Under the pieces are notes generated by a model, which did not search any database, was not told the origin of the DNA, and saw only the letters and a program-made list of their open reading frames with translations. From Hyaloraphidium curvatum (taxonomy: Eukaryota; Monoblepharomycota; Hyaloraphidiomycetes; Hyaloraphidiales; Hyaloraphidiaceae), in the NCBI GenBank assembly GCA_025558095.1, contig JAIVFI010000032.1:1-64000 (forward strand): DNA of 64,000 bases. The letters are read 5' to 3'. The first letter of the stretch is position 1; every line of letters starts with the position of its first letter. Position numbers and translations under genes: made by a program. This document shows, in pieces, positions 49,253 to 61,212 of the stretch.

Positions 49253-51781
49253 ATGCCGATGGCGGCGCCGGAGTCTGTCGCCGGTGGCCCAACCCGCGGA
49301 CGCGGCCTGCGGGCCTCCTGCAGCGGTTGCTATGAATCGAAAAAGCAGTGCGACACGCCGGGGCCTCCGGAGAAATGCCGGCGCTGCGTGCGGTTGAACC
49401 TCGATTGTGTCTTTCTCGAGCGCCTCAAGCCCGGGCCCAAGGGCGGTCGTCGCGACGGGCGCGGCAGGCGGCGACGCAAGGGCCGCCACTCCTCCTCCGG
49501 CTCGGCCTCGGACGACATCGATGACGACGATGTTTCGACGCCGATCGACGACCGGCCACCGGTGCTCCCAATCGCGGGGCCCGGTCGGCGCGCCCGCATG
49601 GCCTCGGACGTCGGCGGCGCCCGCCCTGAGCTTCCTCTACTGTCTCGCGCGGTCTCGCTGCCCTTTGCCGCGCCGGAGCCTCCGCCACATGCCTTCTCTA
49701 TGTCTCTTCCGCCCGTCAGGCTCTCGCACAGCATGCAGCTGCCGCCCGCCCCCTATCCCCACTACTTTGCCCACGACCCCGCCGCTGGCACAATGCCGCC
49801 GGCCGCGCTGATGTCGCCAGGCTACTCCGGCGCGATGTACGCCCCGCCCATGGACGGCCAGGTCTATATGCCGGTCGCTGATCCCGCCCTGGGCTGGGCC
49901 GGCGGTTTCCACCCTGCCGCCGCCTATGGCGACCCGAACCTGGGCTCCCCGTTCACCCCTCCCTACCCGCACAGCCCGGCCCCCATACCGCGGCCGATCG
50001 CCGCCGGCCCGCCGCTCCCTGACTCGGACACCCTCAACCTGATCATGTCCTCGTACCTCGGCCCGCTGTACTACACCTTTCCCCTCCCGATCAGGTCGGA
50101 GCTCGTCTCCGGACTCTCGGACGGCACCGTGCCAGAGTACCTCGCCTGCTCGGTGATGTTTTGGGCCCTTTGGTACGGCAGGGATCTGCCCGACGTTCTC
50201 GGCGAAAGCGGGCGCCGCACGGCGTGCTCGCAGTTGTTTGCCCGTGCGACCGTCGGAATCGGGCCTGATCTCGATAGGACGTTGACCGGTTACGACGCAC
50301 TCTTTCCCCCCGGATCAGCGCAGGACGGGTACCGTGCAGCGGCCCTGCAAGAGTACCGGCGCACCGCCGTGAGCGTCTGCATGGCCCTGAACTTCCTCGT
50401 CTCCGTGGCAGCCGGCTTCGGCACCCCGAACGGCGAACCGCACACCGACCTCCACGCGCTGCTATCCCTGGCCTTCCGCGCCGCTCGCGCCGCAAAACTC
50501 AACTCCGAGTCCGCCTACGCGGAGCAACACCCCTCCGCCGCATCGCCTTTCTCCGCCGCCGACCCTTTGATCGAGCATGGCCGCCGCACGTGGTGGTTCC
50601 TCGCCTGTGCCTCCTGGACGGCCTCGGCAATGCACGGCACCTCCCCCGACGGCGGCCCCGCCGGGATAGGCGAATGCGGCGGTGTGGGGATGTACCTCAC
50701 CCCCGGCGAGTACGAGACGGTACGGTCGGGCCGCAACGGAGACAGCCCTCCCGGGCCGCGCGCGCCTGAGCTCCCCGCCGCGGTGCCGTCGCCCTCGATC
50801 GAGCCGGGGAGCCTGTACGCGCTCTCGCCGCAGAGCGAGGGGATGATCCAGGAGCTGGTGCGCAAGCGCGGATCGGTGCCGCGCGCGGGGAGCAGTGGGA
50901 CGATCGGGGGCCTGGCGCCGCGGGCTGAGGCGGGCGGGCACCACGAGGTGCGGCCGAGCAGCGAGCCGTTCGCACCGGCGGCGTCGTGGACGAAGCTGGT
51001 GATGCTGATCGGGCGGATCGCGGCGTTCCGTGCGGGAAGACAGAGGCCGTACGAGACGGAGGACGGGCAGCGGGACGCGCTCCTGGCCGAACTCGGGGGA
51101 TGGTATGCGGACCTGCCCGATGGGGTAAAGGAGCTGGACGTGGCGTTCTTGAGGAGGCCGAAGTGCGGCCTAGAGAAGGAAGGCTCTGAGGCGGACGCGT
51201 GGAGGACTGTGCTCGGCTACGTGTGGGTTTGGATCCCACTCGTGCCGCCACACTTGCAGACCACATGCTGACCAACCTTTGACGCGCCAGGATGTGGCTC
51301 ATTACCTTCCATACCGCGCACGTGCTCCTTTCGAGCCCCGCCGACAGCGGCGCCGCGGCTGCGGAGCTCGACTTCGACTGGCTCGCCAGCCCGGCCTTCC
51401 TCGCGGCGCAGGAGCACGCTATCCGCGCGTCGGCGCTGCTCAAGCAGCTCCTCGACACGAGGCTCAAGATGGAGCTCATGTCGCTCCCGGTAGGCCCCTT
51501 GCTCCTGCCGAGGCGATCCGCAGATCTGACCTCGCCGCCCTGCCTCGCAGTTCTTCCAGTACTGCGCCGTCCGCACCGGGCTCGTCCACCTGGCCTACCA
51601 CCGCTTCGCCTCGGCGGCCTCGGTGCTGCACCTCGACGCGGCGGACCAGCAGCCGGCGGACTACGCCACGCTCGTCGGCGAGGCGGCGAGGCAGCTCGAC
51701 CTGCACACCGCGGCGCTGGTGGCGGGGCTTGGCGGAGGAGGAGGATGGTGGTACGGGATTTGGACCGCGGCCTTGGGCTGA
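49253..51781 (+). CDS. Zn(II)2Cys6 fungal transcription factor
   Basis: Exons 49253-51222, 51291-51489, 51551-51781; 799 aa, frame exact. ATG 49253 is chosen because the zinc cluster follows within about 25 residues; an in-frame ATG at 49052 would add an unusual leader. The cluster is CSGCYESKKQCDTPGPPEKC followed by RRCVRLNLDC, i.e. C-x2-C-x6-C-x8-C-x2-C-x6-C, then a basic linker (GRRDGRGRRRRKGR). A long Pro/Ala/Tyr-rich middle part leads to a fungal-specific regulatory domain (SSYLGPLYYTFPLP, CSVMFWALWYGRDLP, HGRRTWWFLACASWTASAMHG). Such regulators bind DNA as dimers at CGG-type sites and control metabolism. The target genes cannot be told; the divergent acyl-CoA dehydrogenase is a candidate. 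Confidence 0.9.
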
Positions 51782-52060
51782 TGTTGATGGGATGGCGGCG
51801 GCTGCCGGCGGACGCTGCCTCGGATGTGGTGGATTGCTCTCTGACGGACATGGCCCGACCGTGTATGTTATTAGCTTTCCAACCGCTGTACCTGATATCT
51901 GACTCTGTTGCAACTGACTTCTTGACCGAAAAGTGAAAGAGCGGCAGATGATGGCTCATTGCATGAATTCCACGACGTTGATTGTACACCATGCTGTTCT
52001 TTGTCGGACTTCTCGGCACGTTGATAATGGAAACAGGGTGACAGCCGATCGATGGTCGAA

Positions 52061-53908
52061 TCAAGAAGCTCGATCGGCCCGCTTGGCGGACGTCCCGGAC
52101 TGCATCCGTTCCTCCGCTAGGCCCTTGAAGAGAACAGGAAGCTGGCGTGATGGCGCACAGGTCAACTTCATCCGCTTCCGGCGGATCAAAACCAACCTGG
52201 GGCGTCCCCAGATCCGTCCAGAATCCTCCGCCGCGCTGAACCTTGCAACCCATGTCGCCGAGCAGTTCCTCGAGATACTCCGGAAAGTGGAGCATGTGCT
52301 GTTTCCGGGCATCAGGCTTCGATCAGGCCTGCCGTGCGGTCCGGGGAACCCACCAGGCACCCGAGCAAGTCCTCGCGACGATTTGTCGGGTACAGCCCCC
52401 TCTGCCAATCCAGAACGGCGTCGATCTCGGCGTTCTGCTGCTCGACGGACGGCATGGGCAAGAGGCTCTGGAAGAATGACGAGATCCAGTGCGCGCCGAC
52501 CTCCGAAGCTGCGCAAGAGATTGCAGTCGAGTGAGACACAGCGGATCAAGATGGTCGCAGGACGATAACCACGCACTCATCGAGTTCATGATGTTCCGCA
52601 CCATCCCGTTGAAGGCGATCCCGCCGATCCCTGGTGACACGAGCTGCCGCCACAGCCTGTACGGCCTCCCCTTCCTCGGGAGTCCCAGCGCCTCTGCCAC
52701 GTGCGGATCGAACAGGTCGGGGAACGCCGGGCGGTATCCGATGCACTCGATGACGCAGTCGGCGTCGATCGTTTCCCCGCCTTTGCTGACCGACAGCGAT
52801 GTTCGCGAGACAAACTCGGGCCGCATGGCGTGGTCGACCACAACCCGGACGGAACCGTCTCGCACGTGTTGGAAAAAGCCCTCGGTGGCGACGATGGCAC
52901 CTGGGTCGCTCCAGAGGTCGAGGTCGGGAGGGGGCCGGAGCACCGGCGCTACAGCTCAATGAGCTCTCACGATGCTGCAGCTTCGCGCGGTATTGGAACC
53001 CACGAGCCTTCGCTGCGAGGCCTCCCGACACGACTTTCCTCATCGCTGCCGCTGCTGCCGATCCCATCCACGTCCCGTGCACCCACGAGTTTCTGCTGTT
53101 CCAGTACGGTGCCAAACCCACGAATGCCTTGCGGAGCACCGGCGCCGCGCCCTTGTTGCTCTCGTCGATCGGGATCAGGTAGTGGTTGCTGCGGCTCAGG
53201 ACCGTGACGGGTCTATCGGGCCCGCTCTTCGAGGCCAGGAGAGTGGCGACGTCGATGGCAGACTTGGAGCATCCGACAATGACCACGCGTTCCGATTCCA
53301 GCACGCGGGAAGCGATCGCGGGGTCGCCGAGCTCGGCCGAATGGACGACTGTCCCGGCGAACTTGTCGCGATCGGCGACGCACGGGGGAAGGGGCTCGTC
53401 ATGAAGGCCCGTGCAGACGGCGAGGAAGGTACACGTTTTGGTCTTGACCTCTCCGCCGTGCTCGTGCGTGATGGTCCAGCGCGGGGAAGGCGAGCCCGAA
53501 AGGTCTCCCAAAGGTTCGATCCCGTCACCCGGGCGCCGAACGTAATCCTGCACCACCGCCGCCTGTCAAGTCATTCCGTGGAGCGCACCAAACGGCCCAC
53601 CTGTCCATCCCGACCCTCTCCTCCGCGAACCTCTCGAGCCCAGCCTGCACCTCCTCCTGGCGAAGGAACGTCTCGCCCGCGTACTGCTCCTCCTCGAACG
53701 GGAAATCGGAGAACCGATAGCTGCCCCTAGGGTTGTTGCTCCGCAGCTCTGGGTAGCCTCTTCCTCTGGCCCAGACGCCGCCCGGACCATGCGGGTGCTT
53801 CTCCAGAACGTCGACGCGCGTAAACCCGTCGGCGAGGAGGACTGCCGCCGTGGCGAGGCCGCTGAGGCCGGCGCCGAGCACAACGACGGGCTCGTCGAGG
53901 CGGGACAT
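52061..53908 (-). CDS. FAD/NADPH-dependent flavin monooxygenase (FMO-like)
   Basis: Six exons (minus): 53615-53908, 53004-53562, 52577-52954, 52354-52508, 52197-52298, 52061-52141; 522 aa, frame exact. ATG 53908 starts just before the FAD-binding Rossmann motif VVVLGAGLSGLATAAVLL. GGVWARGRGYPELRSNNPRG follows; the second dinucleotide motif VVIVGCSKSAIDVA binds NADPH. The long stretch ADCVIECIGYRPAFPDLFDP is the ATG-like C-terminal motif of FMOs. The end (MLHFPEYLEELLGDMGCK, then LPVLFKGLAEERM) follows the usual fungal FMO C-terminus. Predicted to oxygenate a soft nucleophile or ketone in a small molecule; substrate unknown. Introns of 49-68 nt; the last ones contain stops and shift frame if retained. 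Confidence 0.85.
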
Positions 53909-54222
53909 TTCCGCTCCCGGGCGAGAGCCTTCCGGGCCCGCAAGTTGTGCGATAAGCGGTTTCACTGACTGGTTGGCTGTGTTGCTGTGTCGACTTGGCG
54001 GCAACCCCCAGACTCTCCATTAGCTCTCTTCGCAGTGCTTGCAATGCACGGCCAGAGCGGTGTGTCACAGATATCGGTCGATCCGCATTTCGGCCTCGCC
54101 TGAGGCACCTTCCGGCCGGGCATCGGTCAAGTGGAATGAAATCGAGATCTAATCGTTTCCCGCCCTCAACTGGCGACCGGGTATGCCTCGAAATACATGC
54201 AATAGGTACATCCCCGCCGCCC
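53909..54222. other. Intergenic, promoter of the flavin monooxygenase (314 bp)
   Basis: Separates the start of the flavin monooxygenase from the 3' end of the sugar-dehydrogenase-like gene, both on the minus strand. Nothing recognisable is encoded. Confidence 0.45.
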
Positions 54223-57200
54223 TCACTTCCTCTCGGGCCCCCCGTGCGCCGCCTCCCTTTGCCGTGCGATGCGCGCCCACAGCCCCTCCTCGAGCGACCG
54301 CTCGTCCGCCAGCACGCCCTTGGCCCTGCGCCGCGCCGCGGGGACCTTGCCCGGGGGCAGCAGAGGGGTGGTGCGCTGCCGCAGCGCGGCCTCGGATCCG
54401 ACGATCACGTTGCGCACGGCGTAGTTTGTGCGCCCGCAGAGGTCCGTCCCGACGAGCTTGATCTCGTAGAAGACGAACTGCTCGTCCGAGGTCAGGCCGT
54501 GCGACTCGACGGTGAAGACGCCGTTCTTGACGCCGGGCATGTTCTCGTAAAAGTGCGTGTGGCACAGGCCGCCCTGGCAGTGGATGAGGTTGACGTACCA
54601 CTGGTACGACGCCTCGGGCAGCGGCTTGTCGTCGTAGGTCATGACGATGCCGGAAAAGACGACCACGTCGCCGACCCCGAAGAGGTTCTTGCTCTCGGGG
54701 TAGGTGATGTCGATGGCGGGCAGGTACGGCGAGTCGGGCCCGCAATACATCTTGGCCTCGGCCCAGTTGAGGAAGTTGAGGCTGGCGTCCATCTGCATCG
54801 CGTTGCCGGCGGGCTTGTACCCATACAGGCCGACGTCCGAGTACCACTCGAGGTTGATCAGGTCGATCGTCTGCGGCAGGTCCCCGGCGCGCATGTAGGT
54901 GCCCATGCGCTCCGAGAGGTTGAAGTGCACCGCGCCGTCCGTCTTGACGACGTACTCGGCGAGCCCGAGCCGGTTCTGCGTCGCCGCGTCGGCCGCGAAC
55001 GAGATGCCCGTCTGGTCGTCTGCGATCGGGGCCGTCAGCGCCTCGCGTGCGGGCGGACCGCGCCGCCAAACACTCACCGAGCCCGACCTCGGCGTAGAGC
55101 CGGTGGCAGTACCCCATCGTCGGCAGATGCACCTCGCTCGTCGTCGCCGTCCCCAGCCCGCGGGTGTACCACACCCCCGCGATGCTCATGATGGTCCCGT
55201 CCAGCGCCTCCTTGGCCCCCACGCTCATGTCGATCTCGACGGGCCCCAGCCCGTTGCGCGCGTACCGCACGTTGGGGAACTTGGGCACGTACATGATCGA
55301 GTCCCACCCGTTGGGCAGCGGGGGCACGGTGATCTTGGGCTTGTCCGAGGGGAAGCACGCCGCGCCCGTGATCACGGGCCCGTTGAGCACCGCGCCGGAG
55401 CCGGGGCCCGTGACGGTGTTGTCCCCCTGGAACGGCAGCGTCTCGTTGCCGCCGGGGGGAATCACCCGGCGGAGCACGCCGTACGAGGAGCACTGCACGC
55501 AGTGCCCGAGCACCCAGAGGTTGCCGTCGGGGCCCATGCGGAACGAGACGGGCTGGTCCATGCCCTGCGCGAGGAGGAGCGGCTTGACCGCCGCGAAGGC
55601 CTGCGAGCCGTTCTGCCGCGCGTCGTACCCGGGCGGCTGCTTGAGGTCTGCCATCACGGACCATTAGCGTCGCATCACCACGTGCATGCACCTCGCAGCT
55701 GCTCACCGTAGTCCCACTCGAGGCAGTACACCCCGCTCCGCACGAAGTCGGCAAACACCCAGCAGTCCCTCCTCTCGCCCTGCCTCTTCTGCGGCGGCCT
55801 CCTCGCCCCGCCGCGGGCCGTCGAGTTGGCCGCGGCCCCCGTGGTCGCGTTGACCCGCGACGCGGTGCCGGCGAGCGTCGAGTTGGTCCGTGCCGTGGCG
55901 GTCGCCGTCGCGCCCGCCGATCCCGACCTCGTGGCGCTGCCGGTGGCCGAAGCGGAGCCGGTGGCAGACTCGGTCGCGGACTCGGTCGCGTTGCCGTTCT
56001 CCCCGTCCGCCACCCTCGTCGGCTCCCCCGTCCCCCCCGTCCCGCCCGTCTCGACCCTCGTCTCGTTGGCCCCCTGGAACCACCACCCCGGCAAAAAGAT
56101 CCCCCCCACGATGGCCGAGGACTGGCCCTTGTGGTCCCACGCGTAGGGCACGGCCTTGTGCGTGAGGGGGAACACAGGGTGCGAGATGCGGGGGTAGCCC
56201 GTCGTCTGGGACTTGTAGAAGGCGGCGCAGGAGGGGTGCTCGTCGGCGGTGACGCGCTTGCCGTTGTACAGGAACCAGGGGGTCTTTTCCGGGCCCTGCG
56301 GAACGCAACCGCGGCGTCAGCAAACCGCATCCAACGCTCCGCCGCCGCGCGGACCCACCTCCCAGCACGGCCATCCCATGTTGCTCCCCTTGGTGATGTA
56401 GTACGCGTTCTCCCACGTGAACCACCCCACGTTGCCGCACAGCAGCTCCGGGTCGGTCCCGTCGGTCCCCGTGTAGGGCACGAACCCGCACCGCCAGGGC
56501 TGCCTGATCCCCGTCGCCCACACCTTGCTCCTGGGGGCATCGGGGTCGCCGTTCCAGAACGGGTTGTCCGACACGCCGCGGCCGGCCTCGTCAAGGCGCA
56601 GGATCTTGCCGGGGAGGTAGTCGAGGTGCATGGGGCCGAGGTAGTCCTGGTCCACCCAGCCGAACCAGTCCGTGCCTTCGAAGGACTGGCCGTCGCCCAT
56701 GGAGACCCAGAGGTGGCCGTCGGGGCCGAATTCCATCCAGTCGATCGAGTGGGTGGAGCCGATCATGGGGATGCAGTCGGCCGAGTAGTACTTGAGCGGG
56801 TTCTGCGGGGTGCCGGGGGCGCAGGAGCCGAGGAGGACGACCTCGGATGTGGGGTCGAGGGTGTCGTTGTTCATGGTGAAGCGCGAGAGGCGGGACCACT
56901 TGGGGCCTGTGGCGGTGCGGGGAAGTGTCAGCAAGGTCACCGGATCGGCGCAGGGGCACCGGCGCGGGCAAGTCCACGGCAGCTGGCGGGCAAGCGGGGA
57001 GCCGCTTCCAGCGCGCAAACACTCCTTCGGAGTTCGCGAGGTTCGCAAGGGGTACCTGACGCAGCGGGGATGCATCCCCGTGCGGCGACTCCCCGCCGCC
57101 AAAACCCCCACGGAGATAGACACCCACCGGGCGTGACGAACGCATCCCCGCCCCAGGTGTCCTTGACGTCGCCGAACGCCTTTGTCGCCACGTCCTTGGT

Positions 57201-57656
57201 CCCCTCCCAGACGTAGCCGACGTAGACCCAATCCTTGCCTGCGCCGGTGCCAAACTCCGGGTGCACGGCGGCCGACACCACGCCCCTGTCGCCGTACGCG
57301 CGGCCGACGAGCGTGGTCAGGTCCGCGGCGATGCCGGTGACCCTGTTGCCCTTGACCATGAGGATCCTGCCCGCCTTCAGGAGGACGAGGATGCGGCCGT
57401 CGGGGAGGAAGACAAAGTCCGTCGCGATGCCGAGGTTGTGCAGCACGTCCATTGTTTTGAAGCCCGGCGGCAGGCCGGTGGGGGCGGCCGCAGCGCGCGG
57501 CAGCGGGACGAGGAGGAGGAGCAGCGCGGCCAGCAGCAGCAGCGGGCGCGCGAGGGCGGCGGGTGCGAATGCGCATCGGCGGGCAGCGTGCGGTGCGGGC
57601 GGGCGGACCCCGGCCGGCCGGTGCCCGGGCAGCGCCGGCGAGTCCTCGGCGGCCAT
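54223..57656 (-). CDS. Large secreted glucose/sorbosone dehydrogenase-like protein
   Basis: Five exons (minus): 57128-57656, 56359-56906, 55707-56295, 55078-55647, 54223-55019; 1,010 aa, frame exact. ATG 57656 is followed, after a charged head, by a hydrophobic signal (ALARPLLLLAALLLLLVPLP). The beta-propeller has motifs typical of soluble quinoprotein GDH/HHIP-like domains: GIATDFVFLPDGRILVLLKAG near the start, AVHPEFGTGAGKDWVYVGY, DWMEFGPDGHLWVSMGDG, GKILRLDEAGRGVSDNPFW and GIRQPWRCGF. It is interrupted by a Thr/Ser/Gly low-complexity segment (exon 3) and then continues (FRMGPDGNLWVLGHC). A C-terminal domain with YQWYVNLIHCQGGLCHTHFYE resembles the W-x-V-x-L-H-H-x-H-x-H region of bacterial homologues. 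It probably oxidises sugars extracellularly or acts as a binding protein; PQQ dependence is inferred. Intron 1 is 221 nt, four times the usual size. Confidence 0.75.
57065..57080. repeat. Perfect 16-bp palindrome inside a long intron
   Basis: CGGGGATGCATCCCCG reads the same on both strands. It is in the 221-nt first intron of the sugar-dehydrogenase-like gene. It could form a short hairpin in the pre-mRNA or be a dyad site for a DNA-binding protein. Confidence 0.9.
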
Positions 57657-58721
57657 GGCCGGCCGCCTGCAGTCCGAGTCCGTGCGCGGATGTGCGCGGC
57701 GTGCGGGGGCGGCGGCGGCGGCTGCGCGGGCGCGGGCGCCTGCCCGGCGGCCCGCGCGGCCCGCGGATCCTACGAGGCGCGGCGTCGCGGCGCGGGGAGC
57801 GGAGGCGCGGCGCGGCGACTGCTGGCGGCGGCCGCGGCTGCGGAGGCGGTGTGTTTGTGCGCCGCGGGGGGAAGGGGACCGCCGGCGGAGCGCGGAAGGC
57901 CGCATTCAATAAACCAAACAGGGAAACCGGTGCGCCCCACGCGGCACACACCGCCGAACGGCTCGCCGTTGGTCTACAAGGCGCCCTTTGTATTCAATCG
58001 TCTACATCCGCCGAGTCGGCGCGAAAACACGCCGGTTTGGCTGTTGGGACGATGATGACGGCTGTCCGTGTTTCCAGGGCTCTGCCGTCCGTCCCGGCCT
58101 CCCGAGCCGATCCCGCGCCGCCTACGTTACAGGTCAGGCACCGATCCGTTTCCAGTCATCGGATGACGTGTGTTGGCCCCCCGGTGGACCCCTCCTGTCC
58201 GTTTTGCGGTGAGTCAACCGCATTCGTTTGATTGGCGAGGCGAAGGCGGCGGCTGGAGCAGGGGCCCAATCCGGACGACTGCCGCGTCGATCAGCCAAAA
58301 CCGCACAAAGCGACAGCGCACAGGCACCGGCCGCAGCACCCCTGCGTTCTCCAGAGCCAGCAAGGTCGGTACGCGGGCGACGATGTGCGCGGCGGGGGCG
58401 CCGGAGCCGGAGCCGGCGGTCGGGGTCGGGAGCTCCGCCCCGCGGGGGACGACGGGGCTCCGCTGCCTGCACTCCGCCCCGGGGGGCCCTCGGGCCGCCG
58501 GGCAACCTCGAGGGACCCACGATGGGGCCGTGTGCAATTGGCTGCGGACGGGGACGGCCCGGCGGCGGGGCGATGCGGCGTCCATCGCTCAGGCTCTAAC
58601 CGATTTGCTCGTTTTCGCCCCCCGCATCGGCCCCTCCTCCGCCCTCCGCCGCCCCCGTGCGCCCTCCTACCTTGCATTCCAACCGCCAGGCGCGCCCCCG
58701 CGCGCTGCACCCCCCTCCGCC
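57657..58721. other. Divergent upstream region, no recognised gene (1.07 kb)
   Basis: Lies between the start of the sugar-dehydrogenase-like gene (minus) and the cupredoxin gene (plus). Many long frames are open, as expected for G+C-rich DNA, but none has a domain or conserved motif. The two flanking genes both encode secreted proteins with unusually long first introns (221 and 214 nt), so this region may be a shared regulatory block. Confidence 0.45.
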
Positions 58722-59613
58722 ATGGCGCGCCCGCTCCTCCCGCTGCTCCTCCTCGCCGCCGCCCTGCTGGCCGGCCGCGCCGACGCAAAGGCGTATCCCG
58801 GCTCGGTGCACATCGTCAATGTCGGCGCGGACGGGGAGCTCAAGTTCTGGCCGAGCAAAATGGAGGTCCGCGTGCGGGACACGGTGGTGAGCGTCGGACT
58901 CGGAACGGGGGCGGAAAAGGGGGAAAGGGGTGCGGCGGCGGCGGCGTGCCCGTCATGCGGTGCTTGAAGGCGTCTGCGGTGCATGCGACGCCCGCGATTC
59001 GCTCGGCGTCGCCCGGCACCGGCGCTGCGCGCACGCCCGCCCTTTCCCGCCCCCCTCTCCCCTTCTCCTCGAATCGCCCGCTCACCAACCCCCCCTCCAG
59101 ATCTTCTCCGCCGAATCCGGCATCACCCCCATCTCCCACGTCCCCTCTGCGGGCAGCTGCTCCCCCTCCTCGCCCCTCTTCCAGGGCACCGTCGCCCCCC
59201 CCGGCCTCGCCACCTCCAACCCCGAGACGCTCGACTACACCTTCACCGCCCCCGGCGAGTACCACTTTGCCGCGACGGAGCACTGCGCCGGCGGTTTCCG
59301 CGGGTCGGTCCGCGTGCTCGCCGAGTCGGAAGGGCTGCCCGCGATCCCCGCCGAGTTCGAGGCCGCCACGCCGGTGGACAACGTCCCGCTCCCCGACAAC
59401 GGCGTCATCACCATCGCGCCCAGCACTACCAAGAAGCTCACGCAGCAGACGCCGCCCCCGAACGCGGTGGTGGACAGGCCGGCGGGGAGCACGACGACCG
59501 CCGCGAGGCCGGGGGCGACGACGACCCGGAGCCCGGGCAGCGGCGCCGGGCGCGCCGTGCAGGCGGGCGTGGCGGCCGCGGCCGTGGTGGCAGGTGCGCT
59601 GGCGCTGCTCTGA
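58722..59613 (+). CDS. GPI-anchored cupredoxin-like extracellular protein
   Basis: Exons 58722-58886 and 59101-59613, 225 aa. A signal peptide (LLPLLLLAAALLAGRADA) is followed by a plastocyanin-like fold: VHIVNVGADGELKFWPSKME, VRDTVIFSAESGITPISHV across the splice junction, SAGSCSPSSPLFQGTVAPPG, and YTFTAPGEYHFAATEHCAGG. These are the strands and the C-terminal loop typical of fungal serine-rich extracellular cupredoxins. A His, Cys and His-Cys occur at the expected places, but no Met ligand follows, so copper binding may be modified or absent. A Thr/Pro-rich stalk (TTTAARPGATTTRS) and a hydrophobic tail (AGVAAAAVVAGALALL) predict a GPI anchor at the wall. The intron is 214 nt, much longer than the window norm. 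Confidence 0.75.
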
Positions 59614-59818
59614 GCGGTCGATCGGGGGCTTGTGGAGCAGGGTGGGATGGCTTCTTGGGACTCGAAAGGAACCGGCACCTGCCGGACACGGGGGCCCCTC
59701 TGTGGGCCCCGCTTCACCCCATTTGTTTAAATTAGCACGCACACACGAAGCTCGGACATGTAGATTCAACCGCACGATACACGCGATGCACGCGACTTTG
59801 TCCCCGCCTGTCGGGAGA

Positions 59819-60872
59819 TTAGATCTTGGAGGGGAGCGGCGCCGGCGGGCCCCAGTTGGGCTTGCGCTTCTGGGCGAATGCAAGAGGTCCCTCGATGAAG
59901 TTGGACCCGTTGCGCATGGCGACGGCCTGCGTGGTAATTGGGAGGACGATGGATTGGGTCAGCCTCAACGCCTCCTCGATTCCACCACGCCCACGCACCT
60001 CCGGCAGGATGTTGGTGTCCAGGTTGGCCTGCACCCAGCCCACGTTGCGCCCGTTGCGGGCCTGCGCCTTGGACGCGCGCACGCCGTCGGGCGAGTTGGC
60101 GGTGATGAGCTCGGCCCACTCGAGCGCGCGGTCCAGGAGTTTCTGCCCGACCTCGCCATCAGCCCCCGAACCTACGCCGGACGGAACGACCCACCTCGTG
60201 CGGCACAATCTCCTGCACGAACCGGACCTCCTTCATCTCCTGCGCGGACATGTGCCTGCCGGTGAGGATCATGGCCATGGCGTTGTGGTACCCGATCAGG
60301 CGATGCATGTTGGCCGTGCCGCCGGCGCCGGCCGAGAGGCCGACCTTGACCTCGGGGAGGGCGAACTTGGCCTGGTCCGAGGCGAGGATGATCTGTTGGT
60401 GGGGCGGGGGTCGCTTAGATCCGGGGAAGCCGCTGGGAGGAGGGGAAGAGACCCACGTCGCAGGCCATGGCGACCTCGCAGCCTCCGCCCATGGCGATCC
60501 CGTTGACGGCGGCGATGATGGGCTTGTTGCACGTGGTCCTGTCCGTGAGCCCGCCGAACCCTGCTCCCGCCTTTCAGCCCGCCGCGCCGCACCCCGCGGA
60601 CGCCCGGACCCACCGTTGCCGGGCCGCTTGGTGATCGGCTTGCCGCTGCTCATCTCCACGAGGTCGTTCCCCGCGGAGAAGGCGCGCCCGTTGCCGGTGA
60701 GCACCATGACCCAGAGGTCGTCGTCCTTCTCGTAGTAGTCCAGCGTGGTGTACAGGTCGTTGTGCAGGCCCGAGTTGAACGCGTTGAGGTTGGCGGGGCG
60801 GTTCATCTTGACGAGGAGGACGTGCGGGCGGGGGACGGAGAGCTCGACGTTGTCGAGCTTGGGGAGCGGCAT
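59819..60872 (-). CDS. Enoyl-CoA hydratase/isomerase with peroxisomal PTS1 (SKI)
   Basis: Four exons (minus): 60614-60872, 60457-60560, 60195-60392, 59819-60142; 294 aa. For the last intron an acceptor nine bases earlier would also keep the frame, adding Val-Gly-Gln. Crotonase hallmarks: [18 protein letters not shown] (oxyanion hole), [19 protein letters not shown] with the first catalytic Glu, [16 protein letters not shown] with the second, then [22 protein letters not shown]. Both Glu residues of 2-enoyl-CoA hydratases are present. The C-terminal SKI fits the relaxed PTS1 consensus, so a peroxisomal second step of beta-oxidation is predicted, alongside the dehydrogenase ending ARL and the acyl-CoA ligase ending AKL in this window. 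Confidence 0.85.
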
Positions 60873-61212
60873 CTGCGGCGCACGGGCGCGTCGGCCGGAG
60901 CAGGCGGGTTCAATTTAGCTCCGATGGCGTACCGTGGCGTTCCGGGGCGCGTTTCTGGTCGGATTGGCGAGCGGGAGGCACTCGGGTCGCGGTGTTTTCG
61001 GAGGTCAAGAGCCGAGTCTTGCGGCAAAGAGTCTTCCTAAGCTCAGAAAGCTAATCGTCCGGAATTTCCTGGGATTAACCCTTGCTTGAAACGTCCCCGA
61101 AGTGTCTCCACCCCCACCAGAAGCGCAGAACCGCTCCATTTCGGGAACCATCCCCGCATCGGACACATAAGCAGTCCAAGCGCGCGTTCCGGCGCCGAGT
61201 TTGCCGATCGCC
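60873..61212. promoter_or_regulatory. Shared divergent upstream region (enoyl-CoA hydratase / GST-like gene, 340 bp)
   Basis: The start codons of the PTS1 enoyl-CoA hydratase (minus) and the GST-like gene (plus) are 340 bp apart, pointing away from each other. No gene or repeat is seen in between, so it presumably holds both promoters. Confidence 0.5.

Noticed and set aside
50697-52295. Open frame of 532 codons on the strand opposite the Zn2Cys6 regulator
   Set aside because: It lies antisense to a gene with a clear zinc cluster and regulatory domain. Its 5' part is the fifth exon of the flavin monooxygenase read through an intron. Composition is Arg/Ser/Pro-rich noise typical of antisense frames at high G+C.
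56317-57951. Long minus-strand frame (544 codons) overlapping the sugar-dehydrogenase-like gene
   Set aside because: It coincides with coding sequence of exon 2 only by reading through a 221-nt intron and then shifts to low-complexity Arg/Pro-rich sequence in exon 1. The spliced model explains the propeller motifs better.
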